Below, one piece after another: positions 54,435 to 64,000 of a DNA stretch of 64,000 nucleotides. This DNA comes from Hyphomicrobiales bacterium (GTDB lineage Bacteria; Pseudomonadota; Alphaproteobacteria; Rhizobiales; Devosiaceae). The notes under the pieces are model-generated. The model ran no database searches and was not told the DNA's origin. It was given only the letters and a program-made list of their open reading frames with translations. The stretch spans positions 62,001 through 126,000 of the forward strand of contig JALSII010000025.1 in assembly GCA_026981645.1 (NCBI GenBank). Reading direction: 5' to 3'. The translations under genes and the position numbers were made by a program. Every line of letters begins with the position of its first letter. Positions within the stretch are counted from its first letter, which is position 1.

Positions 54435-56207
54435 ATGCAATATTGGCTTGAAAAATTTGCACCTGACGTGGATGCAACTTTGCGCAGGTTTCCTCTTGCT
54501 GTTCTTCTGGCGGCTCTTGGCACAATATTGGTGATTTCCCTGTCCACCGCCTTGATATCGGATTCCTTGGAAACCTGGTTCAAGCTTGCGGCCGGCCTGT
54601 TCACTGGTGCCATATTTGCTGCCGCAGGTGTGCTTTTCGCTGAGAGCAGGCCAAATGCCAGGGCCGCTATCCTCATTCTTGCCTATGTCCTGCCCCTGGC
54701 TTCTGTTGCCCTCCTGCAGATTTCAGGCACCAGATTTCTGATTTCGCCTCTGCTGCCGGTCATCGGGCTGTTCTGGCTTTCCATCTCCCCGGTAACCCAC
54801 TGGGGAAAGGGAGATGAACGCGCCGACATTCAGAACCTTTTCTGGTGGGTCAACCATCGTGCCATTGCGACGGCAGTTATCGCTGGTGTGGCCTTTGGGC
54901 TTGTTTCGCTGGGGCTGATCGCGGTCGAGCGTTCGCTTGCCACATTATTCGGGCTGGAGATTGGTGAGTTTATCTATCAATTTCTGCTTCCCTTCACAGG
55001 GTTGTTTCTGACGCCGGTTTACTGGCTTTCCACACTTCCCGACTTGAGCGACTATTCCCCCAAAGAAATGGATGAACCCGATTTCCTCTCCCGCGCCATC
55101 GGGTTTCTGGGCCAGTTTATTCTGGCGCCGTTTCTGTTCATCTATGCGCTGATCCTGCTGGCCTATGCCGTGCAGATCGTGGTGACACTTTCGTTGCCTG
55201 AGGGCATGCTGGGCTGGATGGTGCTTGGCTTTATCATTGTTGGAGCCGCCACCTGGCTGGTTTTGCACCCAAAATTCATGCATGAGCGGTGGCTGGTAAA
55301 ACAATTCCGGCGCTGGTGGTTCTGGCTGACGCTGGTTCCGCTCATATTGTATTTTGCCGGAGTATCCGTGCGGATAGATGCTTATGGGCTGACCGAGTTG
55401 CGCATGGGGCTTTTGGCGGGAGGCCTGTGGGCTGGTTTGTTGACGCTGGTGTTTCTGACCCGCAGGTTTGCCGACATCCGGTTGATACCCGGTTTGGCCG
55501 GGGCGATAATTCTGGTGTTGAGCGTTGGCCCATGGAATTTTGTCAATCTGCCTTTGCTGCATCAGAACATGCGGCTGGAAGCCGCAATCCACAACGCGAC
55601 GCCGGTCACACAGTCTATGGGGGGGTCTTATGAGTGGAGCGAAGAGGGCGGCAAGGCAGCCGCCGGCGCGATTGATTACCTGAGTGATTTTGAGGGCGGC
55701 AGGGCATTGCTGGCCCGCACCCTGGCCCTGCAGGGCATAAGTCTGGACGAAAATCAGTTAAACAATTCCAGCGCAGCCATGGCCGCGCTCGAACTCAATT
55801 CGTCGGGTTTTGAAACCGGGGCAGAGCGCTGGTTGCACATGGTGCGCGCGCCCTCGCAGGCAACAGACGTTTCCCAAACCCCTTTCGCCCTGGGGATTGT
55901 TGAATTGGGCCGGGGCGAGCGTCAGAATCTTGGGGGGCTGACATTCAGAATGAGTGATGAGGGATTGCACGTTGCTGACGGCGCAGCCGATGAACTGATT
56001 CTGGATTTGCTGTCCTGGAAGGGCGAACAGCAGGAGGAGGTAATTGTACAGCCGCTTCTTATGTTTGAGGTGGCAGGAATTGCCTTCGTTCTGCTGGTTG
56101 AGGAGGTTGGTTTTCTCACGCGTGGGGGGACCGAGGCCAGCTGGGATTTGGTTAACATCCGGGCCAGTCTGTTCAGCGACAAAAGGCCGGAGACTGTGAC
56201 AGATTAG
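54435..56207 (+). CDS. DUF4153-like multi-spanning membrane protein
   Basis: A 590-residue inner-membrane protein: about eleven hydrophobic segments in the first 380 residues (for example FPLAVLLAALGTILVISLST and FILAPFLFIYALILLAYAVQ), then a soluble region of about 200 residues. The arrangement and segments such as FWWVNHRAIATAVIAG resemble DUF4153 proteins, of unknown function. Start is either ATG 54435 (used here) or GTG 54393, which would overlap the previous gene by 22 bases. It may be co-transcribed with the secDF group. Confidence 0.75.
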   Translation: MQYWLEKFAPDVDATLRRFPLAVLLAALGTILVISLSTALISDSLETWFKLAAGLFTGAIFAAAGVLFAESRPNARAAILILAYVLPLASVALLQISGTRFLISPLLPVIGLFWLSISPVTHWGKGDERADIQNLFWWVNHRAIATAVIAGVAFGLVSLGLIAVERSLATLFGLEIGEFIYQFLLPFTGLFLTPVYWLSTLPDLSDYSPKEMDEPDFLSRAIGFLGQFILAPFLFIYALILLAYAVQIVVTLSLPEGMLGWMVLGFIIVGAATWLVLHPKFMHERWLVKQFRRWWFWLTLVPLILYFAGVSVRIDAYGLTELRMGLLAGGLWAGLLTLVFLTRRFADIRLIPGLAGAIILVLSVGPWNFVNLPLLHQNMRLEAAIHNATPVTQSMGGSYEWSEEGGKAAAGAIDYLSDFEGGRALLARTLALQGISLDENQLNNSSAAMAALELNSSGFETGAERWLHMVRAPSQATDVSQTPFALGIVELGRGERQNLGGLTFRMSDEGLHVADGAADELILDLLSWKGEQQEEVIVQPLLMFEVAGIAFVLLVEEVGFLTRGGTEASWDLVNIRASLFSDKRPETVTD

Positions 56208-56226
56208 GATCAGGACCCCAAGTAGT

Positions 56227-57618
56227 TTATTTGCCGGCTGCCCAACTCTGGATTGCAGCAAGGGCGCGGTCTGAAACAGCCTTCTTTTTGATTTTTTTGC
56301 GCTCGGACTTTTTCCAGCGTTTTACGCCCTCGGGTTTTTTGACTTCTATATCCGGGAACAGGCCAAAATTGATGTTCATGGGCTGGAAGCTGCGCAGTTT
56401 CGCGCCCTCGTCCTCAAGATGACCACCGGTTATATGGTTGAGCAATGCACCATGGGCGGTGGTTGCCGGTGGCAGGGGTGCTTTTCTTCCCAGAGAATCC
56501 GCCGCCGCCAGTCTTCCGGCAATCAGCCCGATTGCGGCACTTTCCACATAGCCTTCAACCCCGGTCATCTGTCCGGCAAAGCGCAGGCGCGGCTGAGCTT
56601 TGAGGCGCAGGTCAGAGGTGAGTACTTTGGGAGAATTAAGGAACGTGTTGTGATGCAGGCCGCCAAGGCGGGCGAACTCGGCATTTTGCAGACCGGGGAT
56701 CATGCGGAAAATTTCTGCCTGATTACCATATTTCAGTTTGGTCTGAAAACCGACCATGTTCCACAGCGTGCCCAGCGAATTATCCTGCCGTAACTGGACG
56801 ATGGCATAAGGCTTGTTATCCGGGTCACGGGGGTTGGTCAGACCGACCGGTTTCATGGGGCCAAAGCGCAGGGTCTCCCGTCCCCGGGCTGCCATTTCCT
56901 CGATAGGCAGGCAGCCATCAAAATAGGGCACATTTTCCCAGTCGTGGAACTTGTGGCTTTCCGAAGCGAGCAGAGCATCAACAAAGGCGTTGTACTGTTC
57001 CTCGTTCAGGGGGCAGTTGAGATAGTCAGCGCCGGTGCCCGATGGTCCGACCTTGTCGTAGCGTGATTGGGCCCAGACGATGTCGTGATCGATGGAATCG
57101 GCGTGAATGATGGGGGCGATGGCGTCAAAAAAAGCCAGCGCATCTTCGCCGGTAAGCTTCTGTATGGCTTTGGCCAGCGGTTCAGAGGTGAGGGGCCCCG
57201 ATGCAATGATGACATGGCGCCACTCCGCAGGGGGCAGTCCGGTGATTTCCTCACGCCTGATGTCCACGTTGGGACTGGCTTCAAGTGCCTCAAGAATGTG
57301 GGAAGAAAATCCGGCCCGGTCAACGGCCAGCGCTCCACCGGCGGGCAGGGCGTTGGTGTCGGCGGCGCGCATAATCAATGAATTGCAGCGCCGCATTTCC
57401 TCGTGCAGCAGGCCCACCGCATTATATTGGAAATCGTCGGAACGCAGGGAGTTTGAGCAAACAAGCTCGGCCAGATCGGAGGTGATGTGGGCCGGGGTAC
57501 CGCGTTGCGGACGCATTTCGTGAAGTATGACTTTTGCGCCAGCTTGCACTGCCTGCCAGGCGGCTTCGCAACCGGCAAGTCCGCCTCCGACAATGTGAAT
57601 GTGCTCTGAACTATCCAT
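56227..57618 (-). CDS. trmFO: Methylenetetrahydrofolate-tRNA-(uracil-5-)-methyltransferase TrmFO
   Basis: FAD- and folate-dependent enzyme forming T54 (ribothymidine) in tRNA, 463 residues. The FAD dinucleotide-binding motif [20 protein letters not shown] opens the protein, followed by [21 protein letters not shown], and later [20 protein letters not shown]. The C-terminus has a basic stretch ([14 protein letters not shown]). It is convergent with the DUF4153-like gene, stops 19 bases apart. Confidence 0.96.
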   Translation of the reverse strand: MDSSEHIHIVGGGLAGCEAAWQAVQAGAKVILHEMRPQRGTPAHITSDLAELVCSNSLRSDDFQYNAVGLLHEEMRRCNSLIMRAADTNALPAGGALAVDRAGFSSHILEALEASPNVDIRREEITGLPPAEWRHVIIASGPLTSEPLAKAIQKLTGEDALAFFDAIAPIIHADSIDHDIVWAQSRYDKVGPSGTGADYLNCPLNEEQYNAFVDALLASESHKFHDWENVPYFDGCLPIEEMAARGRETLRFGPMKPVGLTNPRDPDNKPYAIVQLRQDNSLGTLWNMVGFQTKLKYGNQAEIFRMIPGLQNAEFARLGGLHHNTFLNSPKVLTSDLRLKAQPRLRFAGQMTGVEGYVESAAIGLIAGRLAAADSLGRKAPLPPATTAHGALLNHITGGHLEDEGAKLRSFQPMNINFGLFPDIEVKKPEGVKRWKKSERKKIKKKAVSDRALAAIQSWAAGK

Positions 57619-57660
57619 GACCGGCGCTTAACAGGTGCGCATTGTAGGTGCAACAGATAC

Positions 57661-57696
57661 AAAAACACCCGCGTTCAATAATTTGAAGCGGGTGTT
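57661..57696 (-). terminator. Terminator of the DUF1127 gene
   Basis: On the minus strand, AACACCCGC (57696-57688) pairs with GCGGGTGTT (57672-57664), extended by TTCAA/TTGAA inside the loop, and is followed by a T-run (57665-57661). It lies downstream of DUF1127. Confidence 0.85.
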
Positions 57697-57735
57697 CGGT
57701 TTGCCGGGCAGTCGCGGGTTCCGGTCATGCCGGCA

Positions 57736-57885
57736 TTAGATGCGATTTGCATATTCCTGGGCCAGGCGATGAATGTCACCGCGGTTGATGCCGATGTCGT
57801 CAAGCGAACGGGCGTCGAGCGCATTGAGATCGCGGTATGTGCGGTGGTAGGCGGACCATTTCTGGATAGATTTAAGAATGCCCAT
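57736..57885 (-). CDS. DUF1127 (YjiS-like) small protein
   Basis: A 49-residue peptide with the DUF1127 signature RTYRDLNALDARSLDDIGI near residues 17-35. Start ATG 57885 follows GAGGAG at good spacing; a frame open to 57942 has no such site. DUF1127 proteins in Alphaproteobacteria are abundant small Arg-rich proteins linked to RNA turnover and phosphate or carbon metabolism in Agrobacterium; the molecular role is open. Single-gene unit between trmFO and uvrA with its own terminator. Confidence 0.88.
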   Translation of the reverse strand: MGILKSIQKWSAYHRTYRDLNALDARSLDDIGINRGDIHRLAQEYANRI

Positions 57886-58020
57886 AATGAAGCTCCTCTT
57901 GTTGGTGTTTACAGGAGGATATCTAGGGAGAATTTTCCCCAATGAGCAGGGGTCTTTTTCTCAATACCGCTATGCAATAACCGCAGGGCTGATTAACAAA
58001 AGGTTACCGGCATTGGTGTT

Positions 58021-60915
<2,895 letters not shown>

Positions 60916-60994
60916 GGGGCCTGCCTTGAATACGGATATGACGCAGTCGGAGTCTTGCGAATTCACAGTTCTTCTTGCATTCGCAATTCCAGAG

Positions 60995-61009
60995 GAACAT
61001 AGATAGAAC
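60995..61009 (-). promoter_or_regulatory. LexA (SOS) box of uvrA
   Basis: GAAC-N7-GAAC (60995-60998 and 61006-61009), which is GTTC-N7-GTTC read towards uvrA, the alphaproteobacterial LexA consensus. It is 80 bases before the uvrA ATG and overlaps the -10 of the promoter below. A second, one-mismatch box GTTC-N7-ATTC lies at 60968-60982. Confidence 0.8.
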
Positions 61010-61027
61010 AACTGACGCTTTCGTCAA
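61000..61027 (-). promoter_or_regulatory. Promoter of uvrA
   Basis: On the minus strand TTGACG (61027-61022), a 16-base spacer and TATCTA (61005-61000). The LexA box covers the -10, as expected for a repressed SOS promoter. It begins right after the alkB stop, so uvrA can be transcribed independently of alkB. Confidence 0.6.
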
Positions 61028-61032
61028 GCGCT

Positions 61033-62217
61033 TTATCCGCGAAGTTCACCTGTTGCACGCAGGATTTCGCGTTCTTGCTCACTGGCCAGCCGCTGATCCC
61101 AGTCCTTGAGCAACGGCTCGCTCACCCTCTTCCACAGCGGGGGGAAGAAGGAGCATAGAATCATCGCCACATAACCCATTGGCCACAGTGGTGCCTTGTC
61201 ATGGGCCTGCTGCAATTCCCAGAAGGGTTTGGTTGCGAACTTGTGGTGATTTGAGTGCAGGGGCAGGTTGTAGGTAAGACCGGTGGACAGGCGTCTGTGA
61301 GAATCCCACGAATGGCGGTCTTCCACCCGGCTTCCCGGAACACGAACCAGGCCGTAATGTTCGATATAATTGACGATTTCGAGATAGATTTTCCCGACAA
61401 AAGCGGCCAGAGCTGCATAGGCAAACCCGAAGGGTCCGACCATGAAGGTAAAAAGGGCAATCACACAAAGGCTCATCAGTTGACCGCGCCAGAATACGTT
61501 GTTCCACAGATTATTGGCAAGCCCCCGGCGCTTCAGGCGTTCATTTTCAAACCGCATGGCAGAAAGAAACTGGCCCACAGCCGAACGCACAACAAAGGCA
61601 AAGATATACTCACCCCGCCGGGCCGTTGCGGGGTCTTTGGGGGTGCCCACATGGCGATGATGCCCGTAAACATGCTCAATGGAAAAGCCTGTGTCCCAGG
61701 TGAAAGCCAAAAGCCAGCGTCCAAGCACCATATCAAACGTGCTCTTGGTGCGGTGCACCAGTTCATGGGCCACGTTAACCCCGCCCAGTCCGTAAAACAT
61801 GCCAAGGCTCACAAGACCGCCGGTTCCGGTGACAAAACCAGTGTTCTGGCGTGCACCGACAGGGTCAAAACCAAGCCAGTTCAAAATCCTGTCAATAGAG
61901 GCAAAGCCGGGGCCGACGGTGTTGAGGCATATGAGTGTCATCACGAACAGCAAAGGCCATGTCAGCCACAACATCAGGTTCATATACCACTTGGGGGGCA
62001 TGGCCTCGATATTTCCAGCATCACCAAGCAATTCGTCAACGATATTGACCAGCACCAGCGTTGTGCCCAGCCCGAGCCACAACCACCATCCGCCCAGCGC
62101 CATGGTTACCATACCGCTCAGGATAAACAGGTTCATCATGGAATAGCGAATGGTGTTCGCCCACCTGGTGGCGAGCAAAGAGTGCGGGGCTGTGGGCGGT
62201 TTTTCGTTTATATTCAT
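61033..62217 (-). CDS. alkB: Alkane 1-monooxygenase (AlkB type)
   Basis: Integral-membrane diiron hydroxylase of 394 residues with six hydrophobic spans. All AlkB-class histidine motifs are present: HELVH (151-155), EHVYGHHRHVGTPKDPA (181-197), NYIEHYGL (283-290) and LPLHSNHH (318-325). The middle motif and the NYIEHYG signature separate it from fatty-acid desaturases. It would oxidise medium-chain alkanes or related molecules with rubredoxin, which is neither fused nor adjacent. It stands between uvrA and ssb, genes that are usually neighbours. Its own promoter is not clear; the ribosome-binding site is weak. Confidence 0.92.
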   Translation of the reverse strand: MNINEKPPTAPHSLLATRWANTIRYSMMNLFILSGMVTMALGGWWLWLGLGTTLVLVNIVDELLGDAGNIEAMPPKWYMNLMLWLTWPLLFVMTLICLNTVGPGFASIDRILNWLGFDPVGARQNTGFVTGTGGLVSLGMFYGLGGVNVAHELVHRTKSTFDMVLGRWLLAFTWDTGFSIEHVYGHHRHVGTPKDPATARRGEYIFAFVVRSAVGQFLSAMRFENERLKRRGLANNLWNNVFWRGQLMSLCVIALFTFMVGPFGFAYAALAAFVGKIYLEIVNYIEHYGLVRVPGSRVEDRHSWDSHRRLSTGLTYNLPLHSNHHKFATKPFWELQQAHDKAPLWPMGYVAMILCSFFPPLWKRVSEPLLKDWDQRLASEQEREILRATGELRG

Positions 62218-62519
62218 AATTCGCTTGATGCTGCCTGCACGGGTGAGACCCTGGGGCAGCTACCTGTCTCCCTGAGCAAACTATATGCGGTTTTGCGAAG
62301 GTATCTCAAGAAAATTTGCTTGCGCACAGGCTCCAGTTACAGATTTTGTCGGCTATTGCTTGACACAATCCGGGAACATAATAAGAACACAGCTAAGTGT
62401 CAAAGGTTCTGTGGATGTTTTGCGAAAGAGGCGAGACAAGGGGCGGTCGAGGTGGGCTAGTATGGCCTTGAAGGCAAACACAGGGAAAAACGGCCCGATT
62501 GGCCGGAAAGGGCAAGAAG
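62218..62519 (+). other. 302-base divergent region alkB/ssb
   Basis: Contains the ssb promoter and SOS box (62360-62388). A perfect TTGACA (62360-62365) is followed at 16 bases by a weak -10 TAAGAA (62382-62387). No gene or further structure is convincing in the rest. Confidence 0.5.
62374..62388 (+). promoter_or_regulatory. LexA (SOS) box of ssb
   Basis: GAAC-N7-GAAC (62374-62377, 62385-62388) 132 bases before ssb, downstream of TTGACA and over the presumed -10. With its flanks it is nearly the same as the uvrA box (GGAACATA...AGAACA). Confidence 0.75.
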
Positions 62520-62987
62520 ATGGCAGGCAGCGTAAACAAGGTTATTCTTTTGGGAAATCTGGGGGCGGATCCCGAGGTGCGTACCTTCCAGAATGGTGGC
62601 AAGGTCTGCAATCTGCGTATTGCCACATCAGAACGCTGGAAAGACCGCAACACCGGGGAGCAGCGGGAAAAAACCGAGTGGCACACGGTGGCCATTTTCA
62701 ACGAGGGGCTTGTCCGGGTTGCCGAACAATATCTGCGCAAGGGATCCAAGGTCTATATCGAGGGGCAATTGCAGACCCGCAAGTGGCAGGACAAGGATGG
62801 CAATGACCGCTATTCAACAGAAGTTGTGTTGCAGGGATTTAATTCAAACCTGACAATGCTTGACAGTCGCAGCTCAGAAGAAGGGGGCTTTTCTGGCTCC
62901 AGACCCTCCAGCGGAGGCATGAGTAAGCCCGCCTCCACAGCACCCGCATTTGAAGGTGGCAATACAGATGACGACATTCCGTTCTAG
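62520..62987 (+). CDS. ssb: Single-stranded DNA-binding protein
   Basis: A 155-residue SSB that coats ssDNA in replication, repair and recombination. OB-fold residues 1-110 ([41 protein letters not shown]), a short Gly/Ser-rich linker and the acidic tip DDDIPF that binds partner proteins. ATG 62520 is chosen over 62499 by family alignment. The next gene starts inside its last 20 bases. Confidence 0.97.
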   Translation: MAGSVNKVILLGNLGADPEVRTFQNGGKVCNLRIATSERWKDRNTGEQREKTEWHTVAIFNEGLVRVAEQYLRKGSKVYIEGQLQTRKWQDKDGNDRYSTEVVLQGFNSNLTMLDSRSSEEGGFSGSRPSSGGMSKPASTAPAFEGGNTDDDIPF

Positions 62988-63360
62988 GAACTGCCTTGCA
63001 TTAGCTTTTTTCTTTTTTCCAGTCGTTGGCGCCACTGTGTCTGCGCTGGGTGGCGAGGCGGATGTGGTTGATGCAGGCATTGTACGCGCTGCCGATGGAA
63101 CATATCGCTTTGACGTGACCCTCGCTCACGCCGACACTGGCTGGGAGCACTATGCTGATGCGTTCGAGATTGTCGATGCTCAAGGCAATGTTCTGGCCGT
63201 GCGTATATTGGTGCACCCCCATGTGGAAGAGCAGCCATTCACCCGTTCAATTTCGGGCGTTACTCTTGACCCGGATCTGAGAGAGGTCACCATTAGAGGA
63301 CGTGACAGCGTTCACGAGTTGGGCGGAATTGAGATGGTGCTGACAGTCCCCGCTGAATGA
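62968..63360 (+). CDS. Small secreted protein of unknown function
   Basis: A 130-residue protein with a signal peptide (hydrophobic core [18 protein letters not shown], about residues 11-28). The mature part is a beta-rich domain with [19 protein letters not shown], a histidine pair in [13 protein letters not shown] and a [14 protein letters not shown] end. The histidines could bind metal (inferred). I do not recognise a characterised family. AAGGTGG within ssb precedes the ATG, which overlaps ssb by 20 bases, so it is co-expressed with ssb unless it has its own promoter. A strong terminator follows. Confidence 0.75.
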   Translation: MTTFRSRNCLALAFFFFPVVGATVSALGGEADVVDAGIVRAADGTYRFDVTLAHADTGWEHYADAFEIVDAQGNVLAVRILVHPHVEEQPFTRSISGVTLDPDLREVTIRGRDSVHELGGIEMVLTVPAE

Positions 63361-63377
63361 GCAGCAGCTTGAAATAG

Positions 63378-63408
63378 AAAAAAGACGGCTGCAAAAGCCG
63401 TCTTTTTT
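63378..63408. terminator. Strong bidirectional intrinsic terminator
   Basis: Perfect stem AAAGACGGC (63381-63389) / GCCGTCTTT (63397-63405), 7-base loop, with a T-run to 63408 on the plus strand and the matching A-run (T on minus) on the left. It separates the ssb unit from the convergent gene at 63526. Confidence 0.93.
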
Positions 63409-63525
63409 GTTTTGTGGCTGAAACCCCATGCAATTGGACAGGGAACAAATCTCTGTTGCGCGCCATGCACTTCTGGAACGAATAATCACCTGTTCCGCAA
63501 GAGTTCTGATCCCCCGACCCTGACC

Positions 63526-64000
63526 CTAGTTACGGTCAAACGGTATGTCAGCAACAATTTTTGTCCCGTCGGCGTTTGTCACTTCGAAATCAACATTGAT
63601 CGTGTCACCGGTAAGGCCGAATCCGGCCCGCACCCGTGAAGTCTCACCATTGTCATCTACACTTTGCAGGTTGAAAGTGACATTTGAACCGCGCCGAGTG
63701 CCGATTGCTACTCCCTTGAAGCTTGTATTTGAGGTCATGATTGCTTCATAGCGATTGGCGGCAGAGATATAGGCCATGGTGCCAGCCATAGACAAGGTGG
63801 TTCCCGCAATTGCACAGCGCCCGCTGAAGTTTATTTTTTCGGCATTGGACCTTGTGATGTTCAGCCGGCACCTCACGGACTCACCGGGCTGACCGGCGTT
63901 GTTGAGTGTTCCGGTGCCCCGCCAGTTGCCTACATAGGACTGGATGAGTTCCAGATCCGCTGGTGCGGCAAGAACGGGGGAAGCAAAAGACAGGCCGGTC
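63526..64000 (-). CDS. Secreted protein of unknown function, N-terminus beyond the right edge
   Basis: The frame stays open from the stop at 63528 to the right edge, so the gene starts outside. The visible N-terminal part looks like the end of a signal peptide (SFASPVLAAPADLE). The mature domain is a beta-rich, lipocalin-like barrel candidate: YVGNWRGTGTLNN, a cysteine pair (VRCRLNI, GRCAIAG) and alternating strands. Similar small secreted proteins of unknown function occur in Rhizobiales. Its identity is not established. Confidence 0.65.
   Translation of the reverse strand, partial: TGLSFASPVLAAPADLELIQSYVGNWRGTGTLNNAGQPGESVRCRLNITRSNAEKINFSGRCAIAGTTLSMAGTMAYISAANRYEAIMTSNTSFKGVAIGTRRGSNVTFNLQSVDDNGETSRVRAGFGLTGDTINVDFEVTNADGTKIVADIPFDRN

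Noticed and set aside
61255-62460. 401-codon plus-strand frame over alkB
   Set aside because: Antisense to alkB, whose histidine motifs are intact; the translation has no recognisable domain.

Overview
The window looks like chromosome of an alphaproteobacterium of the order Hyphomicrobiales (Rhizobiales). The evidence is gene order (pcm-like/tolC/popZ/valS; exoR-like/xth/erpA/dgt/argS/SPOR/scpAB/tatABC/serS/surE/LysM-M23; yajC/secDF), a PopZ-family polar protein, a fused SecDF, DUF1127, and GAAC-N7-GAAC LexA boxes of the alphaproteobacterial type. Base composition is moderate for the order, so a marine or Devosia-like lineage is possible, but the family cannot be fixed from the sequence. I see no prophage, insertion sequence, CRISPR array or rRNA operon.

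Region 1 (1-6120) is an ABC sugar or polyol importer with a SorC-type regulator and a xylulokinase. Its ATPase gene is transcribed divergently and runs off the left edge. Region 2 (6121-7740) holds tRNA-Asn, mobA and tRNA-Cys, all on the minus strand. Region 3 (7741-22020) is the main accessory locus: ROK kinase, CutC-like protein, Gfo/Idh/MocA oxidoreductase, a complete ABC importer, then on the minus strand a D-serine dehydratase/D-threonine aldolase-like PLP enzyme and an M81 (MlrC-like) metallopeptidase, then RidA, an RpiR/SIS regulator, an SDR dehydrogenase and a GH20 hexosaminidase with no visible export signal. Together these suggest import of an amino-sugar glycoside, possibly carrying D-amino acids, with cleavage inside the cell. 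Two matching palindromes upstream of the two plus-strand arms are candidate sites for the RpiR regulator.

Region 4 (22141-34803) contains a PCM-family methyltransferase, tolC, popZ, valS, a possible leader-peptide region, ilvD, an ExoR-like Sel1 protein, exonuclease III, an orphan TAXI binding protein and an NCS2 permease. Region 5 (34931-49047) is housekeeping: erpA, dgt, argS, a SPOR protein with a perfect hexanucleotide repeat, scpA, scpB, an orphan ABC ATPase, tatABC, serS, surE and an NlpD-like lipoprotein. nagZ and the usual second pcm are not found where related genomes commonly carry them.

Region 6 (49127-57885) has a DUF815 ATPase, yajC-secDF followed by homologues of two mitochondrial complex I assembly factors (NDUFAF3-like and NDUFAF6-like), a DUF4153-like membrane protein, trmFO and a DUF1127 peptide. 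Region 7 (58021-64000) has uvrA and ssb, each with its own SOS box, separated by an alkB-type alkane monooxygenase gene, then a small secreted protein and a partial secreted protein at the right edge.
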